Positions 1-6,138 are shown, counted from the stretch's first letter. The stretch is 6,138 bases of DNA from Coxiellaceae bacterium (GCA_014238325.1 JABABH010000211.1:1-6138); one strand, 5' to 3'. Notes: generated from the sequence alone by a model not told the origin. Numbers and translations are program-made.

Positions 1-37
1 CAGCCAAGGGTTTTTTTCTACGGGTAGAGGTCAGCAT
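1..37 (-). CDS. tolR: Probable TolR, N-terminal fragment (cut by window edge)
   Basis: An ATG at 37-35 on the minus strand begins six bases after the tolQ stop codon and opens a frame read as MLTSTRRKKPLA before the window ends. A short basic N-terminus before the single membrane anchor is usual for TolR/ExbD proteins, and tolR directly follows tolQ in most gammaproteobacteria. TolR would be the inner-membrane partner of TolQ in the proton-driven Tol-Pal complex. The call rests on position and the basic start alone, because no conserved TolR motif falls inside the window. The Shine-Dalgarno match is poor, which suggests translation coupled to tolQ. Confidence 0.55.
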   Translation of the reverse strand, partial: MLTSTRRKKPLA

Positions 38-43
38 CGATAC

Positions 44-712
44 TCAATCGACCGGGTCAACAGATAGGGTGTGGCGCTGAAGAATATGACAGAGCTCTGC
101 TAGAAAGGTATGATGTTGCTGCATCAAACGTTCTGATTTGTCCGTCAAACGATTATAGCCTATTACCGCAGGAATAGCGGTAAACAACCCAACGGCAGTT
201 GCCATTAAAGCTTCAGCAATGCCAGGAGCGACGAGGGAAAGCGTTGCGCTAGATTGCCCAGCAAGAGCATGGAATGCCGATATAATACCCCATACTGTGC
301 CAAATAATCCAATATAGGGGCTAGTTGAGGCCACTGTGGCTAAAATATTTAAATGGTGTTCGAGATGTTCTGTCTGACGTGTTTGGGTGATATGTATGGC
401 TCGTTCTATCCTGGATGCTGCGCTGTCGTGGGGCGCTTTTTTATAGAGTGCCAAAAACTCAGTAAAACCAGACTGAAACATGGCTGCTAATCCGACTAGC
501 TTGCCTGGTACCTTAGGTAATTGCTGGTACAAATGGGAGAGATTCTCAGTAGAGGAAAATAGGCGATGGAAGCGTAAAATTTCTCCTTGGGTCTGCTTAA
601 AAAGCATGGTTTTATGGATCATAATAGTCCACGAGGCGATAGAAGCACTCAGGAGCAGCAGAACGACGAATTTTACAACAAAGCCTGCATGAGTAACAAA
701 AGTCCAAAGCAT
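44..712 (-). CDS. tolQ: TolQ, proton-channel subunit of the Tol-Pal system
   Basis: This is a MotA/TolQ/ExbB-family inner-membrane protein. With TolR it forms the proton-driven motor that energises TolA and the Tol-Pal envelope complex during cell constriction. From the ATG at 712 the protein has 222 residues, close to the 230 of E. coli TolQ. Three membrane segments are visible at about residues 9-32, 124-150 and 161-186. The family signatures are SPYIGLFGTVWGI (131-143) and APGIAEALMATAVGLF (162-177) followed by AIPAVIGYN. The frame stays open upstream to an ATG at 976, adding 88 residues that resemble nothing I know in TolQ. I prefer 712 because it puts the first membrane helix near the N-terminus as in the family, although no good Shine-Dalgarno precedes it. 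An intermediate ATG at 946 is also possible. No recognisable ybgC lies upstream, unlike the common ybgC-tolQ-tolR order. The function is secure and the start is not. Confidence 0.9.
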   Translation of the reverse strand: MLWTFVTHAGFVVKFVVLLLLSASIASWTIMIHKTMLFKQTQGEILRFHRLFSSTENLSHLYQQLPKVPGKLVGLAAMFQSGFTEFLALYKKAPHDSAASRIERAIHITQTRQTEHLEHHLNILATVASTSPYIGLFGTVWGIISAFHALAGQSSATLSLVAPGIAEALMATAVGLFTAIPAVIGYNRLTDKSERLMQQHHTFLAELCHILQRHTLSVDPVD

Positions 713-979
713 CAAGTTATAGCCAATGGTTTGATCATGAATGATATCGCTGACATGAGTTATGCCTGCTTGTCCTAATTGTGCGGTGAAGCTCAGTATA
801 AAGTCAAGAGTAGATGCGGTATGGCGTATGTTTTTGAGATGGATAGATAGAGATGGCGATCCATTCAGGTTTGACTTTATTTTGCAGTGAAATAGGGGGG
901 ACGCGATGGCAAGGTGCTGAAATACCTCACCACCGCTAACCGCCATTAACTTACATCGGAGTTTAATATGGCTCATGTT

Positions 980-1010
980 ATTTTAAAGGATGCAACCACC
1001 CCTCAGTCAA
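980..1010 (-). promoter_or_regulatory. Possible sigma70-type promoter for tolQ
   Basis: On the minus strand TTGACT (1010-1005, five of six matches to the -35 consensus) is followed after 19 bases by TAAAAT (985-980, five of six to the -10 consensus). An alternative is 17 bases to TTTAAA (987-982, four of six). Transcription would begin near 972-975, at or just inside the longest possible tolQ start codon at 976. If the promoter is real, translation from 976 would be leaderless, which supports a downstream start. AT-rich DNA produces such matches by chance, so this is tentative. Confidence 0.35.
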
Positions 1011-1174
1011 TGGTATTATTTTAGGGGGGATAGACAAATAGCACAGAGGGTAATGCGAGGATGAGCCTGAACTATTGCCCCAGCAATGAATAGAATTTGC
1101 TCATTTTTAGTGTTCATTTTCTATTGGTTTCCATGTAAGACAGGCATGACTTACCAGATAGCTTGGAGCATAAT

Positions 1175-2467
1175 ATGAGCGACATACCTGATGTTTCCGG
1201 TATACAAGAAGGTGATTCTATAGACTCTACTGTTTTTAGAGATTTTGACTTTCAATCTTTAAATAATGAGAAATTAACAGATATTAAAGCAAAGTTTAAT
1301 GCACTTGGTCCAGAAGACGAAAAAGAGTCCGTGGATACAGTACAAACGGAAAATATTGAACCTACACAAAATAAGAATAGTGTGGAGCAGAGGCCTTCTA
1401 TCATGAAGCGACTCAGTCCATTTGGTTTTTCTTTATTTCGTTATCGCTTACTGCAACGCAATCAACTACGGTTAGTACAACGGAATGGTACTCCAGAATT
1501 AGTCACTTTCTCGGGCTTTGCTGAGCGTCGTAAGAAAGTATGGTCTATTTGGCCATGGACATGGTTCAAAGCTGCTAACACAAGCTCTCATACCGTGCAA
1601 ATACTAACCTTTAAAGAATTGGAGAACCAGGGTTATTTGGGATATGGTGATAGGCATTTAATTTTAGTGAAGCAAGGATATTTTGCTAGAGTCAAGATTG
1701 ATGGTCTTCCTACATTATTGAAGCCTGGCGTACATATTTTAAAAACGAACAATTTTGATTACAAGGATCAGGTTAGTCAGGATGATCCACACATTTCGCA
1801 TGAGACCTGCCATTTCCTTCGAATACCTCCTGGAAAGCTTGCGACAGTCAGAAGTCAGAATGTTTCGCAGCTTTGGACGGGTAGCCATGCATTTCGTTCT
1901 AATAACTTTCAAATACACCATGTAAAGACTAATACTTTATTTTATGATCTTAACGATGCTAACATTGGACTCGATCAACTACGACGGTTATTGCCAAAAG
2001 CTGGGGAGCTTGCTGTATACAGCATTGGAACTAAAATCCATACTTATGGAACAGAACAGGAAGAACAAGAAGAAGCGAAGATATTAAATAGCCCCAATGT
2101 AAGATTTATAGGGTTTCTCTCGACTAATTTACAAAACTGCAACTTTCCTGCTCCAGAAGAAAAGCAGGAGTACTATAAGTATTATACTCAGGACCTTGTT
2201 CTGATTGGGGTAAAATTATATATTATCTATAGCATTCGCGATCCCGAAAAAGTGCTTGCGAAATTAAAATTTAACGATATTAATGAACATGTTAGACGTA
2301 CCACACATACTGATATGTTAAAAGTAATAAAGGAGTTTCCATTTCAACAGCTTCAAACTAGCAAAACTACAAAACCTGTTGATCCTGATTTCTCATCACA
2401 CCGATCTGCAGCTAACCCTTCAGCCCCCCCAAGGAGACAGCACAAGAAAGAGTACACCGAGAATTAG
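1175..2467 (+). CDS. SPFH/Band 7 (stomatin-like) protein, N-terminal part of a frame-broken gene
   Basis: The ATG at 1175 is preceded by GGAG (1165-1168) at six-base spacing, which favours it over the in-frame TTG at 1163 and gives 430 residues. Residues 1-75 are acidic, polar and probably disordered. Residues 121-131 are rich in tryptophan (KVWSIWPWTWF) and could be an in-plane membrane contact, since no clear transmembrane helix is visible. SPFH-like elements follow: LVKQGYFARV (164-173), LLKPGVHIL (181-189), FLRIPPGKLATV (214-225), LLPKAGELAV (272-281), FIGFLSTNLQ (311-320) and the LVLIGVKLYIIYSIRDPEKVLAKL strand-helix segment (341-364). SPFH proteins oligomerise at membranes and scaffold microdomains. 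The specific role here is unknown. The frame ends in a low-complexity tail (SAANPSAPPRRQHKKEYTEN) just where the coiled coil should begin, and the missing part is in the -1 frame downstream. The domain call is good and no gene name can be given. Confidence 0.75.
   Translation: MSDIPDVSGIQEGDSIDSTVFRDFDFQSLNNEKLTDIKAKFNALGPEDEKESVDTVQTENIEPTQNKNSVEQRPSIMKRLSPFGFSLFRYRLLQRNQLRLVQRNGTPELVTFSGFAERRKKVWSIWPWTWFKAANTSSHTVQILTFKELENQGYLGYGDRHLILVKQGYFARVKIDGLPTLLKPGVHILKTNNFDYKDQVSQDDPHISHETCHFLRIPPGKLATVRSQNVSQLWTGSHAFRSNNFQIHHVKTNTLFYDLNDANIGLDQLRRLLPKAGELAVYSIGTKIHTYGTEQEEQEEAKILNSPNVRFIGFLSTNLQNCNFPAPEEKQEYYKYYTQDLVLIGVKLYIIYSIRDPEKVLAKLKFNDINEHVRRTTHTDMLKVIKEFPFQQLQTSKTTKPVDPDFSSHRSAANPSAPPRRQHKKEYTEN
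2424..2430 (+). other. C7 homopolymer at the SPFH frame break
   Basis: Seven consecutive C lie within the 52-base overlap (2416-2467) where both the upstream and downstream frames are open. In the upstream frame they read as C CCC CCA, the pattern that allows two tRNAs to slip back one base. After such a slip the protein continues PKETAQERVHRELANLLSEVG, a natural entry to the coiled coil. Gaining one C, or losing two, would have the same effect in DNA. AAGGAG (2431-2436) follows immediately. Sequencing error, mutation, phase variation and programmed frameshifting all remain possible. Confidence 0.6.
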
Positions 2468-2475
2468 CAAACCTC

Positions 2476-3000
2476 TTGAGTGAAGTTGGTATTAACTTAG
2501 AGCGTTTTAGTATTGAAGAGTTCAAACTTTTAGATCGTGAGCTTGAGATGAAGTTAGGCGTGCAAGCTAATCTTGCAGCGGCAGCCTATGCTGAATCGAC
2601 AGTCCTGGGCATCACCATGGAAAATGATAAGAAGAAGGCTCAAACGCAGGTTGATATTGCAATCCTGCATGCTGCTCAACAAAGAAATCAGAAGCTAAAT
2701 GACGCGGAGCAGGACGCTAGAATTGCAAAAGAAAAATGCCAGGCCGCAAAGGATGAAGCTGATGCTATCATCTATAAAGAAGAGCGACTGGCCAAAATTT
2801 ATCAAGGTAGTCCTCTTTTCGCGCAGGTTAAAATAGCAGAGAACAATGCACAAATGCTCTCAGGTCAGGTTCAGCAGGTTCCCGCATTACCCCGCAATGG
2901 TTTCTTCGCTGACCCTTATCAAAACCAAAGAAATAAGCTCACTATTATGCCTACTATACATGAGGTGGCTGATGATGCGCCTCATATGAGGGTTAACTGA
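2476..3000 (+). CDS. C-terminal coiled-coil part of the frame-broken SPFH protein
   Basis: This frame is open from 2416 to the TGA at 2998-3000. The only early start-like codon is TTG at 2476, which has no Shine-Dalgarno sequence nearby, so the segment is more likely the continuation of the upstream SPFH gene than a separate gene. From 2476 it has 174 residues. Residues about 17-106 are Ala/Glu/Lys/Gln-rich with the look of a long coiled coil (RELEMKLGVQ, DAEQDARIAKEKCQAAKDEA). SPLFAQVKIAENNAQM (112-127) resembles the conserved NPELL-type helix that ends many SPFH coiled coils and helps oligomer closure. Residues 135-174 are a polar, proline-containing tail. Joined at the C run to the upstream part it would give about 608 residues, reasonable for a soluble SPFH protein with a long N-terminal extension. 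On its own it would lack the SPFH head. Confidence 0.65.
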   Translation: MSEVGINLERFSIEEFKLLDRELEMKLGVQANLAAAAYAESTVLGITMENDKKKAQTQVDIAILHAAQQRNQKLNDAEQDARIAKEKCQAAKDEADAIIYKEERLAKIYQGSPLFAQVKIAENNAQMLSGQVQQVPALPRNGFFADPYQNQRNKLTIMPTIHEVADDAPHMRVN

Positions 3001-3200
3001 AACGTGACGTAAATGAATCTAAAAAAAGAAGATGTAGTCGGACAAGTCTGATAGAAGACAAAGCCCAGATGGAGCAGCTGATAGCGGTGAATGGAAGAAG
3101 GGCATGTCGTCGTCAGGTGGTAGCAGACGTGCAGGTTAAAGCTACTGCCAAGCGAACGTTGCGTCGTCAATTCAGCATAGCGGTATGTGTCAGGGTATGG

Positions 3201-3323
3201 TGGACCCCAATAGCTGGACAGAAAATAGCTCCGAATAAGAGGTAATCGCCAACCCCAAAGATGCTATCCTTAGCCTGCAGTATCGCAAATCTTACAACTA
3301 ACTGGTTACATTTTAGGGGACTA
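3201..3323. mobile_element. Possible decayed insertion-sequence remnant (IS3-type ends)
   Basis: The left side starts TGGACCCCAATAGCTGGACA at 3201, resembling the TG..CCCC.AA...GACA ends of IS3-family elements such as the IS150 group. At 3311-3323 TTTTAGGGGACTA is a rough inverted match to it (about 8 of 13 positions by eye). The 123 bases between the two could be an internally deleted copy, since no transposase frame survives. A similar but not identical end, TGCCCCCCGAAATTTAGACC, occurs at 4015 beside orfA. The resemblance is by eye only. Confidence 0.3.
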
Positions 3324-3428
3324 AGACAAAGCCCATACGACAGGTTATCACGGGACTGAATGATCTTAGAATAAAAATTATTTAACTATTTGGCCCCTCA
3401 GCTCAAAAAATATACGAGTTACTTAAGT

Positions 3429-3463
3429 GAGATTGCGGGAATCTCGGTTTTAAGTTTATTTTT
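3429..3463 (+). terminator. Weak terminator-like hairpin
   Basis: GAGATT (3429-3434) and AATCTC (3440-3445) can pair around a five-base loop. They are followed by GG and then a T-rich run with several T tracts. The stem is only six pairs with two G-C pairs, so it would be weak. It lies on the strand that would end transcripts from the SPFH gene, but more than 400 bases downstream of that gene. Confidence 0.25.
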
Positions 3464-3528
3464 TGTTAAATAGACAATGTATTTCTTCGCAGCAGCTTAA
3501 AGACATTTTTTTGAACATTCACAAGACC

Positions 3529-3972
3529 TCATAACAGATTTTTTTTCATGTAAAAGTCAATGTATTTTTTGTCTTTATCTCCATTTTCAGGAAAAACTTC
3601 TAACTTAGCAAACGTTGTGTATCCATGATGCTCATAAAATTCTACTGCTCCTTGAAAATCGCCCGTGTTTAGCTTAGCGCTCGTAATATGAAATTTATTG
3701 ATAGCTATGTTTTCAAGCTTATTTAAGAGAAGAGCGCCATAGCCCAGTTTTCTAAAGTTTGGTTTAATCCATAATAGATCAATATGTAACCAGCCTAATT
3801 TAATTATTCCATATCCACCTCCTATAAATACGTCACTATCAAATAAGTTGACTAAAATATCCTGCGATTTATATGAGCCAATTAATTTTGAGTTATAATG
3901 TCGCAGTGAAATAGAAATTTGTTCAATATCATTTTTACTAGGAGCATAATTTTTTACGATAGATATAGACAT
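3529..3972 (-). CDS. GNAT-family N-acetyltransferase
   Basis: From the ATG at 3972 the product has 147 residues, a typical size for a single GNAT domain. Members move an acetyl group from acetyl-CoA to an amine on a small molecule or protein. The acetyl-CoA pyrophosphate-binding loop is visible as RKLGYG (residues 74-79), after the strand LHIDLLWIKPNF and before the helix ALLLNKLENIAI. The C-terminal GNAT pattern AVEFYEHHGYTTFAKLEVF (109-127) is the usual FYE..GF motif. The substrate cannot be told. An in-frame TTG at 3978 is too close to the weak GGA (about nine bases before the ATG) to be preferred. The gene is AT-rich, stands alone, runs opposite to its neighbours and sits between two IS-like ends, suggesting accessory origin. 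The fold is confident and the function unknown. Confidence 0.82.
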   Translation of the reverse strand: MSISIVKNYAPSKNDIEQISISLRHYNSKLIGSYKSQDILVNLFDSDVFIGGGYGIIKLGWLHIDLLWIKPNFRKLGYGALLLNKLENIAINKFHITSAKLNTGDFQGAVEFYEHHGYTTFAKLEVFPENGDKDKKYIDFYMKKNLL

Positions 3973-4005
3973 TTTCAATTTTCCAAATTTTTAGCTTTAT
4001 TCAAT

Positions 4006-4011
4006 ATTATA
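4006..4011 (-). promoter_or_regulatory. Possible -10 box for the GNAT gene
   Basis: The minus strand reads TATAAT at 4011-4006, a perfect -10 consensus lying 34 bases upstream of the GNAT start codon. It is half of the palindrome ATTATATAAT (4006-4015), so the plus strand also has TATAAT at 4010-4015. No good -35 hexamer is seen at 16-18 bases on either strand. The palindrome ends where the IS-like end begins. Confidence 0.3.
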
Positions 4012-4014
4012 TAA

Positions 4015-4264
4015 TGCCCCCCGAAATTTAGACCAGAGAAAAAGCGAAATTTAGGAGATAATGCTTCCATATTGGAGGAATCATGGCTAAAAATAAGAGA
4101 TGGTCGTCATCAGATAAGTTTGAAATAGTACTGAAGGCCATCAAAGGCGAGACAACACTTAACGAGATCTGTGAACGCTACCAGATAGCCCCAAGCCAGG
4201 TGCATGCCTGGAAAAAGCAATTTCTTGAGCAGGGTCAGGGGATATTTGATAAGAAACAAAAAAG
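4015..4264 (+). mobile_element. Truncated IS3-family element, left end and 5' half of orfA
   Basis: The element appears to begin at TGCCCCCCGAAATTTAGACC (4015), an IS3-type terminal sequence, 68 bases before the orfA start codon. That spacing is usual between the left inverted repeat and orfA. IS-like sequence is recognisable to about 4264, where the coding content changes abruptly. No orfB, no right inverted repeat and no recognisable target duplication are present. It is a dead fragment, probably cut by deletion or recombination. Confidence 0.6.
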
Positions 4265-4484
4265 TAGCACTATCAAAGCATTATTTGGTCAATTTTTAGA
4301 TCATGGTATGGCTACTCGGCTATTAAAACAATTTGAAGATTATGAAAAATCACATTCAGCGTTGCCTAATATTCAATTGTGTTATATAGATGGCGCTCAC
4401 TGGTCTATGTTTTCTAGAGATGAAGATTCAAAAGAGTTTGATAAAAATGTTATCCAGTGGGATCAATCTATGTTATTTGGATAA
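4083..4484 (+). CDS. Chimeric ORF: IS3-type OrfA helix-turn-helix half fused to an unrelated tail
   Basis: The ATG at 4083 follows GGAGGA (4074-4079), an evident ribosome binding site belonging to the IS. Residues 1 to about 60 are an IS3/IS911-type OrfA N-terminus. The helix-turn-helix lies in KFEIVLKAIKGETTLNEICE (12-31) and RYQIAPSQVHAWKKQFLEQG (32-51), then GIFDKKQKSS. In an intact OrfA this domain binds the IS ends and is followed by a leucine-zipper region and orfB. Here residues about 61-133 (beginning TIKALFGQFLDHGMATRLLK, ending IQWDQSMLFG) do not look like OrfA and are more AT-rich. They are probably the 3' remnant of a gene that I do not recognise. The frame runs cleanly to a TAA at 4482-4484. 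It could be translated from the IS signals, but it cannot act as a transposase. It may simply be a pseudogene. Confidence 0.6.
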   Translation: MAKNKRWSSSDKFEIVLKAIKGETTLNEICERYQIAPSQVHAWKKQFLEQGQGIFDKKQKSSTIKALFGQFLDHGMATRLLKQFEDYEKSHSALPNIQLCYIDGAHWSMFSRDEDSKEFDKNVIQWDQSMLFG

Positions 4485-4551
4485 TGACGTAAAATTTTTC
4501 TATGTTGCTTTGCATTAAATTTATAAAACAGTCAATGAAAAGGATAAATAA

Positions 4552-6138
4552 ATGAATGATTATAAACAAGTTTTTCGGTGTTTGTTGGACTCGTTAGACT
4601 ACGTTGTTATTCTGCTCGACACTGACTTTAAGGTTACAGAAGTAAATGCGAATGCAAAAGAGCTTTTTACATGGGAACAAGATTGCATATTAGGAAAGTA
4701 TTTTCTGGAAGTTTTTAAGCAATCCGGTATTGAAGAACCAATGGGTTACGTCTTAGATGCTATAGAGCCTGGTAAAGTTATTCCTTTGAAACGAACGTCA
4801 GTATTTTATAAAAATAAAAAACATACGCTTGCTTGGCATATTAAGTATTGGTCTCAAGTAAATTTGTATATACTAGAAGGCTATATTGTCCAAGCATCCT
4901 TTCCTCATTCCTTAGAAATAACTGAGGAATTCCTCTCTGTTTTGAATGCATTGCCTTGTATTATTTTTTGGAAAGATAGCAATTTTTTTTATAGAGGGGG
5001 TAATATTCACTTTCTTAAGCATGCAGGTTGTAACTCTTTTGAAGAAATCGTAGGTAAGACTGATTTTGAACTTCCTTGGAGAGATGAACGGGAATCTTTT
5101 ATTAATGATGATCGAAAAGTGCTAAGAACGGGTAGGGAAAACTTCTATATAGAGCATATGCTGAAAACTGCTGATGGATCAGTTTTAAATATCATTGCAA
5201 ATAAAGTTCCCTTAAAGGATGAGATGAATAATACTATTGGTGTTTTAGGTATTGCTATTGATGTTACGCTTCAAAAACAACGAGAGCATCGGTTACAAGA
5301 ATTTATTCACCTAGAAAAAAGACAGTTTTTTGCTCAATCTCAGCTATTAGAAAGCATTACTCAAGAAGTGTTTGGACTTAATTCAGGTGTAAATCAATCG
5401 ATAGATTTAAAAGAATTAGTGATATTTTTAAAAGCTATTATCAGTAATATGCCTGGTAATGTTTTTTGGAAAGACCTAAATTCTGTTTATATGGGATGTA
5501 ATGACCATGTGGTTGAGGTATGTGGTTTCTCTAATCGCTCAGATATTGTTGGTCTTACTGATTTTGAGCTTGAAAAGAAATTGGGTTGGCAGTCAGGAAC
5601 TGCTGAGAGATTTAGAGAAGATGATATTAAAGTTATTACCTCTAGAGAAGCGCAAACCTATGAAGATGTATTTATCCAGGCTGACGGTAGAAAGGTGTTT
5701 ATGTTTACCAAAAAAACACCTATTTTTAATGAGATAGGGAAAGTATCTGGCATATTGGCGGTTTCTTTAGATATTACTAAACTGAAGGAGAAAAAACAAG
5801 CGGAAGCAGCTAGCCGATCTAAGTCGGAATTTATCGCTAATATGAGTCATGATCTTCGCACACCGATCACTGGTATGCTCGGTATGCTCCAAGATATGTT
5901 ATACGCGGCTGACCAAGCTAAGTCATCAATCAGTGATATAGATGCTCAACGAAACTCTGTGGCATTAAAGGATATGATTGAAACCGTTCAGCGTGATTCT
6001 CAATTATTGATGGGTGCGACCGATGAGCTTTTGCAATTGTGTAACGAAATTTTAGAAGTGACTCGCATAGAAGCTGGCGCTTCCGATCAGCACCTGGAGT
6101 CATTCGCCTTAAATGACCTATTGAATCATACCATTGAG
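4552..6138 (+). CDS. PAS-domain sensor histidine kinase, N-terminal 529 residues (runs off window)
   Basis: The ATG at 4552 follows AAGGA (4540-4544) at seven-base spacing, and the frame is open to the window edge. No signal peptide or transmembrane helix is visible, so it is probably a cytoplasmic sensor. Residues about 5-120 form a PAS-like domain (VVILLDTDFKVTEVNANAKELF). Residues about 124-243 are a second PAS domain with NALPCIIFWKD (132-142) and GKTDFELPW (168-176). Residues about 284-410 are a third with NMPGNVFWKD (299-308) and GLTDFEL (334-340), ending ILAVSLDITKLKEKK. The HisKA dimerisation domain follows, with H-box FIANMSHDLRTPITGML (427-443) and phospho-acceptor His433. The second HisKA helix is LLQLCNEILEVTRIEAG. 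The ATP-binding HATPase domain and any receiver or Hpt domain lie beyond the window. The signal and the response regulator are unknown. Similar multi-PAS kinases are common in Legionellales and other gammaproteobacteria. Confidence 0.88.
   Translation, partial: MNDYKQVFRCLLDSLDYVVILLDTDFKVTEVNANAKELFTWEQDCILGKYFLEVFKQSGIEEPMGYVLDAIEPGKVIPLKRTSVFYKNKKHTLAWHIKYWSQVNLYILEGYIVQASFPHSLEITEEFLSVLNALPCIIFWKDSNFFYRGGNIHFLKHAGCNSFEEIVGKTDFELPWRDERESFINDDRKVLRTGRENFYIEHMLKTADGSVLNIIANKVPLKDEMNNTIGVLGIAIDVTLQKQREHRLQEFIHLEKRQFFAQSQLLESITQEVFGLNSGVNQSIDLKELVIFLKAIISNMPGNVFWKDLNSVYMGCNDHVVEVCGFSNRSDIVGLTDFELEKKLGWQSGTAERFREDDIKVITSREAQTYEDVFIQADGRKVFMFTKKTPIFNEIGKVSGILAVSLDITKLKEKKQAEAASRSKSEFIANMSHDLRTPITGMLGMLQDMLYAADQAKSSISDIDAQRNSVALKDMIETVQRDSQLLMGATDELLQLCNEILEVTRIEAGASDQHLESFALNDLLNHTIE

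Larger units (their letters stand above)
3001..3528. other. Gene-poor stretch with possible decayed sequence
   Basis: I find no supported gene here. Between 2997 and 3240 one plus-strand frame is open (with a possible ATG at the QMEQLIAV segment), but its product is strongly basic, lacks a ribosome binding site and matches nothing I know. Another frame reads a serine/glycine-rich stretch (SSSGGSRRAG) that ends at about 3140. A minus-strand frame over 2982-3170 is low-complexity and unconvincing. The stretch also holds a possible IS-end remnant (3201-3323) and a weak hairpin (3429-3445), listed separately. It reads as eroded intergenic sequence between the SPFH gene and the accessory genes. 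Confidence 0.5.

Noticed and set aside
480..778. Overlapping plus-strand open frames of 70 and 63 codons
   Set aside because: They lie antisense to the well-supported tolQ frame, have no ribosome binding site and encode no recognisable protein.
1739..1921. Minus-strand open frame of 60 codons inside the SPFH gene
   Set aside because: It is a shadow of the SPFH reading frame, with no start signal or family resemblance.
2982..3170. Minus-strand open frame of 62 codons
   Set aside because: The product is low-complexity, has no ribosome binding site and overlaps the SPFH end and eroded intergenic DNA.
4258..4264. AAAAAAG heptamer as the IS3-type -1 frameshift site
   Set aside because: The orfA codons here are CAA AAA AGT, so the heptamer is not in the A AAA AAG phase, and no orfB follows.
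4535..4555. Six-codon minigene (ATG at 4535) whose stop overlaps the kinase start
   Set aside because: It has no Shine-Dalgarno sequence and is short enough to be chance in AT-rich DNA. The kinase has its own good AAGGA.
5501..5737. Plus-strand open frame of 78 codons
   Set aside because: It is in a different frame inside the histidine kinase coding region, whose frame is continuously open and has clear domains.
1..6138. CRISPR array, tRNA or rRNA genes
   Set aside because: Reading both strands I saw no regularly spaced direct repeats, no cloverleaf-like segments and no rRNA-like conserved stretches.

Overview
The window looks like chromosome of an AT-rich gammaproteobacterium. The main clue is a TolQ gene with a probable tolR start right behind it. 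The Band 7/SPFH protein, the PAS-rich histidine kinase and the decayed IS3-type sequences would fit an intracellular or amoeba-associated lineage such as Legionellales. That placement is inference from gene style and base composition, not from a marker gene.

Layout. Positions 1-976 on the minus strand hold the first 12 codons of a probable tolR (cut by the window edge) and tolQ. The tolQ frame stays open 88 codons upstream of the likely start at 712. A promoter-like TTGACT/TAAAAT pair lies just upstream of the longest possible start. Divergently, positions 1175-3000 on the plus strand encode one SPFH/Band 7 protein split over two frames. The N-terminal SPFH part ends at 2467. The coiled-coil C-terminal part continues in the -1 frame to 3000. 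The break falls at or near a run of seven C (2424-2430). A change from seven to eight C, or a -1 slip on C CCC CCA, would restore one protein of about 608 residues.

Positions 3001-4484 look like an eroded accessory region. It holds gene-poor sequence (3001-3528), a possible remnant of an IS end (3201-3323), a weak terminator-like hairpin, a minus-strand GNAT acetyltransferase (3529-3972), and an IS3-type left end (4015 on). The IS orfA has kept only its N-terminal helix-turn-helix half and is fused in frame to an unrelated AT-rich tail ending at 4484.

Positions 4552-6138 on the plus strand are the first 529 codons of a sensor histidine kinase. It has a divergent N-terminal PAS domain, two PAS domains that look like a tandem duplication, and an HisKA H-box with the phospho-acceptor histidine at residue 433. 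It is open at the right edge, so its ATPase domain and any receiver domain lie outside the window.

The genes do not form one pathway. tolQ-tolR is core envelope machinery. The SPFH protein is probably membrane-microdomain related. The GNAT gene and the IS pieces are accessory, and the kinase is a separate signalling gene. I see no convincing new defence or mobile system. The most notable feature is the homopolymer-associated frame break in the SPFH gene.
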